DNA of 64,000 bases from Plotosus lineatus (Eukaryota > Chordata > Actinopteri > Siluriformes > Plotosidae). The notes under the pieces were generated by a model. It saw only the letters and a program-made list of their open reading frames with translations. It did no database searches and was not told the origin of the DNA. Of this stretch, positions 46,385 to 57,999 are shown piece after piece. The stretch lies in contig CM045733.1 of NCBI GenBank assembly GCA_024760905.1, forward strand, positions 22,934,501 through 22,998,500, in the 5' to 3' direction. Both the position numbers and the translations under genes were made by a program. How positions within the stretch are numbered: position 1 is the first letter of the stretch; each line of letters begins with the position of its first letter.

Positions 46385-46719
46385 TGGCACTGGTGGTCTG
46401 GCGGTAAAGGCGCTGGATTACTGATCCTAAAGTTGGGGGTTCAAGATCCACTGTCCATGGGTTGTCACTATCCCCCCCAGTGCAGCTCACTGGGTTATCA
46501 AAGGCCGACCATGTCTTTCACTGTCTCTGGTGTGAGGCATGTAAAGAAACCATTGCTGACTTTCAAAAATAGTAGGCTGCATAGTCATCAGCGTGTTTCC
46601 GCCCTGAGATGGCCTGACGAGCTGTCCAGGGTGTACCTTGCCTGGAGTTGGCTGGGATGGGCGCCAGCCTCTCCGTCAACACAATAGGATTAAGCGGTTA
46701 CAGAAAATGAATGAATGAA
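46385..46719 (+). repeat. Family B SINE with target-site duplication
   Basis: Flanked by TGTTTGTGATA at 46374-46384 and 46720-46730. Head and body match family A; the 3' end is GGATTAAGCGGTTACAG followed by (AATG)n. Confidence 0.85.
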
Positions 46720-46915
46720 TGTTTGTGATAAAATCACAGTACTAAATATGCCATTCTTACATTTCTATTTCATGGTATTCAATGGTCCTAGTTTTTATTA
46801 TGTGTGTGTATATAAAAGACTATGGCTAAATTCACTAAAGTGTCACATGTTGTAGTACAGGGTGAAAAATTAACTATCTTGAATTTTTATGTGCCATACA
46901 GTTTCATAAAGGTAA

Positions 46916-49900
46916 TGCAGCCATGAGGCGGGGGGGGGCACTAACCAGTGTCTCTCCCCCTTATGCCGGTCCCAAGCCCGGATAAATGCAGAGGGTTGCG
47001 ACAGGAAGGGCATCCGGCGTAAAACTTCTGCCACATTTAAAAATGCAAATGATCAAAACAAAATTCATACCGGATCGGTCGAGGCCCGGGTTAACAACGA
47101 CCGCCATCAGTGCTGTCAACCAACAGGGTGCTGATGGAAATTGGACTACTGTTGGTCGAAGACGTCGAAGAAGGAGAGGCGGGAGGCGTGTCCGTAGGCA
47201 GAGAGAGAAGAGGAAATGCGTGAGCCTCGGACTGAGAGTAGGGACTTTGAATGTTGGAACTATGCAAGGAAAAGATAGGGAGCTGGCTGACATGATGCAG
47301 AGGAGGAAGGTGGACATACTGTGTGTTCAGGAGACAAGGTGGAAAGGTAGAAAGGCTAAAAGCTTAGGAGCAGGGTTTAAACTGTTTTATAATGGTGTGG
47401 ATGGGAAGAGAAATGGAGTAGGAGTCATCTTGAAGGAGGGGTTTGTCAGGAATGTTCTAGAAGTGAAAAGAGTGTCAGACAGAGTGATAAGTCTCAAGTT
47501 AGAAATTGAAGGCGTGATAGTCAATGTTGTTAGTGCTTATGCCCCACAGGCAGGATGTAAGCTAGAAGAGAAGGAGAGATTCTGGAGTGAGTTAGATGAA
47601 GTGATGCAGAGTACCCCCAGAGGTGAAAGAGTGGTCATTGGAGCAGACTTCAATGGACATGTTGGTGCAGGCAACAGAGGGGACGAGGAAGTGATGGGCA
47701 GGTTTGGTATCCAGGACAGGAACACAGAAGGACAGATGTTGATCGATTTTGCAAAAAGGATGGAAATGGCTGTGGTGAATACTTTCTTCCAGAAGAAACA
47801 GAAGCATAGGGTGACTTATGAAAGCGGAGGTAAGAGCACACAGGTAGACTACATCTTGTGTAGGCGAGGTAATTTGAAGGAAGTCAGTGACTGCAAAGTA
47901 GTAGTGGGTGAGAGTGTTGCCAAACAGCATAGGATGGTGGTGTGCAGGATGACACTGATGGTGAGAAAGGTGAAAAAGGCAAAGGTAGAGCAGAAGACAA
48001 AGTGGTGGAAGCTGAAAAGGAAGAGTGTCGTGTTGTCTTCAAGGAGGAGTTGAAACAGGCTTTGGGTAGTCAGGAAGTGCTTCCAGAGGACTGGACAACC
48101 ACAGCCAATGTGATCAGGAGACCGGTAGGAGAGTATTTGGTGTGTCCTCTGGAAGGAAAGTAGATAAGGAAACTTGGTGGTGGAATGAGGAAGTGCAGGA
48201 GTGTGTACAAAAGAAGAGGTTAGCCAAGAAGAAGTGGGACATTGAGAGGACCGAAGAGAGTAAACAGGAGTACAGGGAGACACAGCGTAAGGCGAAGGTA
48301 GCAGTGTCAAAGGCCAAACAGAGGGCGTATGATGACTTGTATGATAGGTTGAACAGTAAGGAGGGAGAAAATGATCTATACAGGTTAGCACAGCAGAGAA
48401 ATAGAGATGGGAAAGACGTGCAGCAAGTTAGAGTGATAAAGGACAGAGAGGGAAATGTATTGACTGATGACAGAAGTGTGCTGGGAAGATGGAAAGAGTA
48501 CTTTGAAGAGCTGATGAATGAGGAAAATGAGAGAAAAAAAGAGTAGAAGGGGTGACCGTCGAGGAGCAGGAAGTAGCAAAGATTAGTAAGGGAGAAGTGA
48601 GGAGGGCATTGAAGAGGATGAAGAGTGGAAAGGCAGTTGGCCCTGATGACATACCAGTTGAGGTATGGAAGTGTCTAGGGAGGTAGCAGTAGATTTTCTG
48701 ACAAAAATATTCAACAAGGTCTTAGAAAGTGAGCAGATGCCAGAGGAATGGAGGAGAAGTGTGCTTGTGCCCATTTTTAAGAACAAGGGCGATGTACAGA
48801 GTTGTGGCAACTACAGAGGGATAAAGTTGATGAGCCATACAATGAAGCTATGGGAAAGAATAGTGGAAGCAAGACTAAGGGCAGAGGTCAGCATTTGTGA
48901 ACAACAGTTTGGTTTCATGCCAAGAAAGAGCACCACAGATGCAGTGTTTGCTTTGAGGATGTTAATAGAGAAGTACAGAGAAGGTCAGAAGGAGCTGCAT
49001 TGTGCCTTTGTGGATCTGGAGAAAGCATATGACAGGGTGCCGAGAGAAGAACTGTGGTATTGTATGAGGAAGTCTGGAGTGACAGAGAAGTATGTTAGAG
49101 TGGTGCAGGACATGTATGATAGATGTAAGACAGTGGTGAGGTGTGCTGTCGGTGTGACAGAAGAGTTCAAGGTGGAGGTGGGACTGCATCAAGGGTCAGC
49201 TCTCAGCCCCTTCTTGTTTGCTATGGTGATGGACAGGCTAACAGATGAGGTTAGACAAGAATCTCCATGGACTATGATGTTTGCAGATGACATTGTGATC
49301 TGTAGTGAGAGCAGAGACCAAGTGGAGGAAAATCTAGAGAGGTGGAGGTATGCCCTGGAAAGGAGGGGATTGAAGGTTAGTCTTAGTAAGACAGAATACA
49401 TGTGTGTGAACGACAAGGACCCAAGAGGAACTTTGAGGTTACAGGGGGCAGAGATAAAGAAGGTGGAGGATTTTAAGTACTTAGGCTCAACAATCCAGAG
49501 CAATGGAGAGTGTGGAAAAGAGGTGAAGAAGCGCGTGCAGGCAGGTTGGAATGGATGGAGAAAAGTGTCCGGTGTGATGTGTGATAGGAGAGTATCGGCA
49601 AGAATGAAGGGAAAAGTGTACAAGACGGTGATGAGGCCAGCGATGTTGTATGGTTTAGAGACAGTGGCCCTGGGGAAAAGACAGGAGGCAGAGCTGGAGG
49701 TAGCAGAGATGAAAATGTTGAGGTTCTCTTTGGGAGTAACGAGGATGGATAGGATCAGAAATGAGTACATCAGAGGGACAGCACATGTTAGATGTTTTGG
49801 AGACAAAGTCAGAGAGGCTAGATTGAGATGGTTTGGACATGTACAGAGGAGGGATAGTGAGTATATTGGTCGTAGGATGCTGAGGTTGGAACTACCAGGC

Positions 49901-50063
49901 AAAAGGCCCAGAGGAAGACCAAAGAGAAGATTTATGGATGCAGTGAAGGCGGACATGAAGGTCGTTGGAGTAAGAGTAGAAGATGCAGAGGATAGGGAGA
50001 GATGGAGGCAGATCATTTGCTGTGGCGACCCCTGAAGGGAACAGCCGAAAGGAAAAGAAGAAG
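46916..50063 (+). mobile_element. Full-length RTE-type LINE
   Basis: 3148 bases with an 18-base target duplication, ACAGTTTCATAAAGGTAA, at 46898-46915 and 50064-50081. One reading frame encodes an AP-type endonuclease then reverse transcriptase, as in the RTE clade, with a very short 3' end (GCGACCCCTGAAGGGAACAG and an AAG tail). It sits in cdkn1a intron 1, opposite to the gene. Confidence 0.93.
46986..50035 (+). pseudogene. RTE endonuclease-reverse transcriptase ORF, frameshifted
   Basis: The endonuclease part (46986 to about 48010) has LCVQETRWKG, GADFNGHVGAG and STQVDYILCRR, followed by a KQHRMVV histidine. The reverse transcriptase (48665-50035 uninterrupted) has FVDLEKAYDRVPRE, LHQGSALSPFLFA and the catalytic FADD box at about 49282, ending RRFMDAVKADMKVVG and a short tail. 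Comparison with the 51-kb copy shows four single-base losses, near 48013, 48116, 48530 and 48678, the first two and the last in short A or G runs, so the product cannot be made whole. Confidence 0.9.
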
Positions 50064-50081
50064 ACAGTTTCATAAAGGTAA

Positions 50082-51057
<976 letters not shown>

Positions 51058-53686
51058 GAGTTTGCCAGGAATGTTCTAGAAGTGAAAAGAGTGTCAGACA
51101 GAGTGATGAGTCTCAAGTTAGAAATTAAAGGTGTGATGGTCAATGTTGTTAGTGCTTATGCCCCACAGACAGGATGTGAGCGAGAAGAGAAGGAGAGATT
51201 CTGGAGGGAGTTAGATGAAGTGATGCAGAGTACCCCCAGAGGTGAAAGAGTGGTCATTGGGGCAGACTTCAATGGACATGTTGGTGCAGGAAACAGAGGG
51301 ACGAGGAAGTGATGGGTAGGTTTGGTATCCAGGACAGGAGCATGAAGGACAGATGTTGGTAGATTTTGCAAAAAGGATGGAAATGGCTGTGGTGAATACT
51401 TTCTTCCAGAAGAGAGGAGCATAGGGTGACTTATAAAAGCGGAGGTAGGAGCACACAGGTAGACTACATCTTGTGCAGGCGATGTAATTTAAAGGAAGTC
51501 AGTGACTGCAAAGTAGTAGCGGTGAGAGTGTTGCCAAACAGCATAGGATGGTGGTGTGCAGGATGATGCTGATGGTGAGGAAGGTGAAGAAGGCAAAGGC
51601 AGAGCAGAAGACAAAGTGGTGGAAGTTGAAAAAGGAAGAGTGTCGGGTTGTCTTCAAGGAGGAGTTGAAACAGGCTTTGGGTGGTCAGGAAGTGCTTCCA
51701 GATGACTGGACAACTACAGCGAATGTGATCAGGGAGACAGGTAGGAGAATATTTGGTGTGTCATCTGGAAGAAAAAGTAGATAAGGAGTCTTGGTGGTGG
51801 AATGAGGAAGTGCAGGAGTGTGTACAAAGGAAGAGATTAGCTAAGAAGAAGTGGGACATTGAGAAAACCAGAGAGAGTAAACAGGAGTACAGGGAGACAC
51901 AGCGTAAGGCAAAGGTAGCAGTGTCAAAGGCCAAACAGAGTGCGTTTGATGACTTGTATGCTCGGCTGGAAAGTAAGGAGGGAGAAAATGATTTATACAG
52001 GTTGGCACAGCAGAGAAATAGAGATGGGAAGGACGTGCAGCAAGTAGGATTGATAAAGGACAGAGAGGGAAATGTATTGCCTGATGACAGAAGTGTGCTG
52101 GGAAGATGGAAAGAGTACTTTGAAGAGCTGGTGAATGAGGAAAATGAGAGAGAAAAAAGAGTAGAAGAGGTGACTGTTGAGGACCAGTAGCAAAGATTAG
52201 TAAGGGTGAAGTGAGGAGGGCATTGAAGAGGATGAAGAATGGAAAGGCAGTTGGTCCTGATGACATACCGGTGGAGGTATGGAAGTGTCTAGGAGAGGTA
52301 GCAGTAGATTTTCTGACAAGAACATTTAACAAGGTCTTAGAGAGTGAGAGGATGCCAGAGGAATGGAGGAGAAGTGTGCTGGTGCCCATTTTAAGAACAA
52401 GGGAGGACGTGCAGAGTTGTGGCAACTACAGAGGGATAAAGTTGATGAGCCATACGATCAAGTTATGGGAAAGAATAATAGTGGAAGCTAGACTAAGGGC
52501 AGAAGTCAGCATTTGTGAACAACAGTTTGGTTTCATGCTCCAGAAAGAGCACCACAGATGCAGTGTTTGCCTTGAGGATGTTAATGGAGAAGTACAGAGA
52601 AGGTCAGGACGGAGCTGCATTGTGCCTTTGTGGATCTGGAGAAAGCATATGACAGGGTGCCGAGGAGAAGAACTGTGGTATTGCATGAGGAAGTCTGGAG
52701 TGGCAGAGAAGTATGTTAGAGTGGTGCAGGACATGTATGAGAGATGTAAGACAGTGGTGAGGTGTGCTGTCGGTGTGACAGAAGAGTTCAAGGTGGAGGT
52801 GGGACTGCATCAAGGGTCAGCTCTCAGCCCCTTCTTGTTCACTATGGTGATGGACAGGCTGACAGGACGAGGTTAGACAAGATTCCCCTTGGACTATGAT
52901 GTTTGCAGATGACATTGTAATCTGTAGTGAGAGCAGAGAACAAGTGCAGGAAAATCTAGAGAGGTGGAGGTATGCCCTGGAAAGGAGGGGAATGAAGATT
53001 AGCCTCAGTAAGACAGAGTACATGTGCATGAATGCCAAGGACCAAAGAGGAACGGTGAGATTACAGGGAGCAGAGATAAGAAAGGTGGAGGATTTTAAGT
53101 ACTTAGGCTCAACAATCCAGAGCAATGGCGAGTGTGGAAAAGAGGTCAAGAAGCGTGTGCAGGCAGGTTGGAATGGTTGGAGAAAAGTGTCCGTGATGTG
53201 TGATAGGAGGGGTATCGGCAAAAATGAAAGGAAAAGTGTACAAACGATTGTTGAGGCCAACGATGCTGTATGGGTTAGAAACAGTGGCCCTGGGGAAAAG
53301 ACAGGAGGCAGAGTTGAGGTAGCAGAGGTGAAAATGTTGAGGTTCTCTTTGGGAGTAACGAGGATGGATAGGATTAGGAATGAGTACGTCAGAGGGACAG
53401 CACATGTAAGACGTTTTGGAGACAAAGTCAGAGAGGCTAGATTGAGATGGTTTGGACATGTACAGAGGAGGAATAGTGAGTATATTGGTAATAGGATGCT
53501 GAGGCTGGAACTACCAGGCAAAAGGCCTAGAGGAAGACCAAAGAGACGATTCATGGATGTGGTAAAGGAGGACATGAAGGTCGTTGGTGTAAGAGAAGAA
53601 GATGCAAAGGATAGGGTGAGATGGAGGCAGATGATTCGCTGTGGCGACCCCTGAAGGGAAAAGCCGAAAGGAAAAGAAGAAGAAGA
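51058..53686 (+). mobile_element. 5'-truncated RTE-type LINE
   Basis: Begins inside the endonuclease (TTTGCCAGGAATGTTCTAG) and runs to the RTE 3' end with GCCGAAAGG and an AAG tail near 53680. Very similar to the 46.9-kb copy. It lies in cdkn1a intron 1. Confidence 0.9.
51082..53654 (+). pseudogene. RTE LINE ORF, multiply frameshifted
   Basis: The endonuclease remnant has GADFNGHVGAG. Linker and reverse transcriptase pieces follow at 51753-52190, 52211-52876 and 52896-53654. The FADD box is intact at about 52905. Single-base changes near 51300, 51770, 52185, 52880 and 53200 break the frame repeatedly. Confidence 0.85.
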
Positions 53687-53689
53687 AGA

Positions 53690-54177
53690 GGTGCCCACAG
53701 TACTTCAGAACTAAATCAAATGATACATACAAACAAAATTTCAAATACACGAGTCAGACATATCACACCAATAATGAATCAACATGAAATTCATTCTAAA
53801 TAAAAATGGTTTAAGCTTGGAATCGATAGGTCAGAGATAGAGAGGATCTCAGGGGTAGTTTGGTGCTGGAAGGGTCGGTGGTGAAGGGGGACAGCTCTGG
53901 AGTAAAAGGATGTTTGTGGGGATGTGGGCGTGGCCTAACTTTTGACTTCTAGGAAACGTGGGTATAGAATGCATACAGTATTCCTCCGCAGAAACGGTCT
54001 AAACACAGTCCCTTACTACAGTACTAGGAACAGGTGGGGTGTGTCATTCTATGAAAATGGGCGTAACTCACCGCATAAACACCCTCAACATCAAACCGCG
54101 GCGTCTCCTACTTGTAATACTATTCATAATAATAAATCAGTGCATTTCATAAATGAATCAGATTTTAATAATAATAA
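53690..54177. other. cdkn1a intron 1, unique segment
   Basis: No element seen. On the minus strand TATGCG|GTGAGTTACG near 54070 looks like a donor and could mark an alternative first exon; this is weak. Confidence 0.35.
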
Positions 54178-54258
54178 ATCAGTTTTCTAGGTCAGATTGT
54201 GGAAACTTTCATGAAAGTGAAAGTGTGCTGTTTCCACAATCTGACCTAGAAAACTGAT
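54178..54258. repeat. Perfect 29-bp inverted repeat (hairpin)
   Basis: Arms 54178-54206 and 54230-54258 are exact reverse complements (starting ATCAGTTTTCTAGGTC) around a 23-base loop. It lies in cdkn1a intron 1, about 240 bases past the exon 1 donor. It could be a tiny foldback transposon or a small-RNA-like hairpin. Confidence 0.85.
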
Positions 54259-54497
54259 CCATGTTGATGCCCATCATTGTATTGCACCCTCTTCATAATA
54301 ATGCCTATAGTTAAAATAATAAATAAATGAAAGTGATGTATTCCTACTTTATGATCAGGAAAAAAGGCATTCAAACTGTTTTCTCATGAAAGTCTTGAAT
54401 ATTATTGAAGAAATTAAACGAAACAATAAACAAAACGTAAATAGGATGCAGTTACCCACACCGGTCAAATTAAATCTGCTGTTTTAGAAAAACTCAC

Positions 54498-54600
54498 CGT
54501 TTTATCAGCCTGAAGAAAACAAAGTGCGATGATTGAAAAAATATGTGTCTGTCAGCCAGAAAGCTGAAAGAAACTGAACACGTCGCCTCCGGTTTATTTG
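54498..54600 (-). other. cdkn1a: Probable non-coding exon 1 of cdkn1a
   Basis: The minus strand ends in AAAACG|GTGAGTTT (donor at 54497-54496) after a GC-richer segment with promoter-type elements. Vertebrate CDKN1A has the same arrangement of non-coding exon 1 and a long intron before the start-codon exon. The 5' limit is uncertain. Confidence 0.5.
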
Positions 54601-54690
54601 TGACTGAGCTGAGCGCTTGAAGAACCGCCTCTTTCTGACGTCATCATCACAAGCAACACGAGACAACATCAGCACGCGCCCCAGTTCGGT
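54590..54690 (-). promoter_or_regulatory. Candidate cdkn1a core promoter
   Basis: The minus strand carries the palindromic CRE TGACGTCA at 54636-54643, GAGGCGGTT (Sp1-like, about 54624-54632), GGGGCGCG near 54673 and an A/T-rich CAAATAAACC near 54591-54600 in TATA position. No clear p53 response element was found by eye. Confidence 0.45.
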
Positions 54691-54992
54691 GTAATTGGCG
54701 CCGTGCACGAAATTACGGTGCCAAAAATTACATTCAAATGTTTATTTTGGTGGAATATGGTTTACTAATGAATCCAAGGTAAATACAGTTTATGATAAAG
54801 AAATTAAGTATTCATATCCAGACCAAAATAAAAACGTTTTTATATGAATATATATTTCCCTTTTTATTAAACTTACAGAAGTACAGTACTTTGATTTGTG
54901 TTGCATTTTATAGTTCCGTCTCATTATTATTATTATTTTATTATTATTATCTGTATTATTATTTGTTAGACAGCCGCATTCCATTTACAGTA

Positions 54993-55200
54993 AATTGAGC
55001 GCCATTTTCATTTCTGCTCCAGCGCTTGACCTACATTTGAGTGTTTTGATTTCGGCACGGGTTTGGCACAGGGCCAGCAGTTCCAGTCACGTTGATCTGC
55101 AACGTGACTTGGAAAGCTTGGGCTTTCCCGCTCAGTCTGATTCAAAATTACTGGAAAGGAGAGGTCCTGCTCTGGAAGACTGCATTTAGAACTGGCTTCC
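54993..55200. other. GC-richer non-repetitive island upstream of cdkn1a
   Basis: About 200 bases that stand out from the AT-rich surroundings, with an inverted repeat at 55081-55114 (GTCACGTTG / CAACGTGAC). No coding frame is convincing. Could be a regulatory element. Confidence 0.35.
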
Positions 55201-55535
55201 AGTGAAATGGTTGTTTACACTAAATGTATATATCTACCATGAAGAATTCATATATTTATATTGTTCATGTATATTTATTTATCTAGAATTAGACGTTAAT
55301 ATGATATAAGAGATATTTATAGTCAACTTATGCACGAACAATGAAAACCAGTTTCGCATCAATTATAAAAAGAAAGTGAACAAACATATTACACTAAGTT
55401 CTATACATGTACATATACCTACATACATATAATATGTGTATACAGTGTATATACATGCAGTAAATACATACCCATATGTACACATTTAGACACATATACT
55501 GTACATGCATATATCCTGGGAAATGGTAATCTAGT

Positions 55536-55641
<106 letters not shown>

Positions 55642-55669
55642 ATTTTCTGAGTAGATCCTTCCGTAAGAG

Positions 55670-56011
55670 CAGGGATCACCAACGTGGTGCCCGTGGGCAC
55701 CAGGTAGCCCGCAAGGACAATATAAGTTGCCCGCGGACCTGTTCACTGCTATTTTTAGGACAGGCCCATTTTTAGGACAGCGCCACTCTCCATTGAGCTG
55801 CATATAATTTTTTTGAATATATTTTTAAATCAAGTCAATATCTTCACATAGATGAATATCATTAATTATTAATAATAACATCTAATTAAATCTAATTAAA
55901 TGTAAATTGAGCAAATTTGTAATTTCAGAGGTGTGTATCGACCTAGTAGCCCTTCGCATTAATTGGTACCCATGAAGTAGCTCTCAGTTTCAAAAAGGTT
56001 GGTGACCCCTG
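55670..56011. mobile_element. hAT-like non-autonomous element
   Basis: 342 bases with ends CAGGGATCACCAAC / GGTTGGTGACCCCTG and a perfect 8-base duplication, CGTAAGAG, at 55662-55669 and 56012-56019. Confidence 0.92.
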
Positions 56012-56082
56012 CGTAAGAGAGTGCTCAATACTTTATGGTAGAGCAAATAACAATAATTATTAAAAATTAAAAATTAAAAATT

Positions 56083-56294
<212 letters not shown>

Positions 56295-56297
56295 TGT

Positions 56298-56520
56298 CTT
56301 CCTTTCGGCTTTTTCCCTTTTACTCGGGAGTCGCCACAGCGAATCATCTGATTCGCATGTTTGATTTGGCAGAGGTTTTTATGTCGGATGCCCTTCCTGT
56401 CACAACCCTTTTATTTAGCAAGGGACAGAAACACGCTGACGGCTTTGCAGCCTACTCTTTACGATAGTCAGCAATGGTTCTTTTACATGCCTCACACCAT
56501 AGACAGTGAGAGACAATCCA
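56298..56520 (-). repeat. Family A SINE, head-truncated
   Basis: Minus-strand tail and body (CCTTTCGGCTTTTTCCC to CCATAGACAGTGAGAGAC). The tRNA head is missing; it faces the plus-strand copy next to it. Confidence 0.8.
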
Positions 56521-56530
56521 GCATATATAT

Positions 56531-56905
56531 AGGGGCAGTGGTGGTCTAGTGGTATAGGGCACTGGATATATATATATATATATATAGGGCGCTGGATCGC
56601 TGATCCTAAGGTTGGGGGTTCGAGTCCCACTCTCCACAAGGTCGTCACCGTCCCCCCAGTGCAGCTAACTGGGTTACCAAAGGCCAGCCATGTCTCTCAC
56701 TGTCTATGGTGTGAGGCATGTAAAAGAACCATTGCTGACTTTCGTAAAGAATAGTCTGAGTGCAAAGCCGTCAGCGTGTTTCTGTCCCCTACTAAAAAGT
56801 TGTGTCAGGAAGGGCATCCAACATAAAAACCTATGTCAAATCAAATGTGCGAATCATTCGCTGTGGCGACACCTGAAAAAGGGAAAAAGCCGAAAGGAAA
56901 TCTCA
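56531..56905 (+). repeat. Family A SINE with (TA)n expansion in its head
   Basis: Head GGGGCAGTGGTGGTCTAGTG with a (TA)n insertion at about 56567-56586, then the repeated GGGCGCTGGATCGCTGATCC, B box GGTTCGAGTCCC, body, and RTE-type tail ending GGGAAAAAGCCGAAAGG. Confidence 0.85.
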
Positions 56906-57054
56906 TACATGCATATATCCTACATACACCTATGTATCTATTCACATATTCACACATTTACAGACTTATACATGTACAGTATTTACATATTCACACATAA
57001 ACAGAAGGGTGAATGATGTTATGATATACACCAGGTAAGAGGTCGAGTTTTTAA

Positions 57055-57605
57055 TTATATGGTGCATAGTGCTAATATTATGATGTTCAAGACCTGCTCT
57101 AAACATGAGTACAGTATTGCACTTGAAACGTAAACATGACTATTGCCCTGTACAGGAAAATGGTCTATATGATGTTTATTCAGTCTGTGTGACAGTGGTG
57201 GGGTTGCATGTTTAATAGCTTGTGGGTGAAAGCTGTTCTTGAGTCCGTTAATTTTTATTTTTAGTGCCCTGTGCATTTTTTCCAGAGGGAGAGGGGAGAG
57301 AGGGGGGTGCCCAGGGTGGGTGGGGGAGATAATTTCACTGGCTTTCCTCTGAAGTCTCTCAGTGTTCACGTCACAGGGCGGTAGTATAGCACTGATCACC
57401 CACTTTGCTGTCCTCACCACCCACTGCAAGGTTGTCCTGTCCTCTGCAGTACAGCCGCTAAGCCACACTGTACAGCAGTAAGTCAGGAGGCTTTTGATGT
57501 TGGAGCGGTAAAAGTTTGCCAGTTAGGGTCAGGGTGGATGGGCTTGTCAAAGTATATCCTTTGATGTGCTTTCCTCACCTGGTGGGAGCTGTTTGTGGTC
57601 CAAAG
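57055..57605 (-). mobile_element. L2-type LINE ORF fragment
   Basis: The minus strand encodes VWLSGCTAEDRTTLQWVVRT, ISPTHPGHPPLSPLPLEK and NGLKNSFHPQAIK, the C-terminal end of an L2/CR1-group LINE ORF2. A frameshift near 57480 joins it to NWQTFTAPTSKAS upstream. Clade assignment is from remembered family pattern. Confidence 0.7.
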
Positions 57606-57699
57606 TGAAGTCAGCTTCTTATGTATTTTGTATTTTATTTTAAAATGTTCTGATTTAATATTACATTTAATTTTTATCATAATATTAGTTCGGTTCAGG

Positions 57700-57960
57700 T
57701 CCTGTTTCTGCATAGAGTTTGCATGTTCTCCGTGTTTGTTTGTTGGTTTTCTTCGGATGTTACGGGCTCCTCCGACAGTCCAAAAGCATGCAAATTGGCC
57801 AACTGGTTGTTCCAAATTGTTCAGAAGTGTGAGTGTGAATGGTTGTTTGTGTTGGCCCTGAAATAAGTCCTCACATTTGCCATGTGTCTGCTGAGATGGG
57901 CCCCAGAGTCTTCTTGGCTCACCAAATATGTGTGGGTGAGTGAGGGCATTGCAAGCGTTT
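57700..57960 (+). repeat. V-SINE-like core fragment
   Basis: GAGTTTGCATGTTCTCCG through GTGAGTGTGAATGGTTG matches the conserved SINE core on the plus strand; head and tail are lost. Confidence 0.55.
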
Positions 57961-57999
57961 GCATTTAACTGCTTCTTTTAATTTTAACTATATATTAGT

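Noticed and set aside
46961..47317. Minus-strand 118-codon frame over the RTE start
   Set aside because: Antisense of the RTE 5' region and endonuclease start.
56590..56640. tRNA gene
   Set aside because: A- and B-box-like sequences belong to the SINE heads; no complete cloverleaf with an anticodon arm is convincing.
57483..57815. A separate small protein gene
   Set aside because: The recognisable part is a frameshifted L2-type LINE ORF; the rest is SINE sequence.
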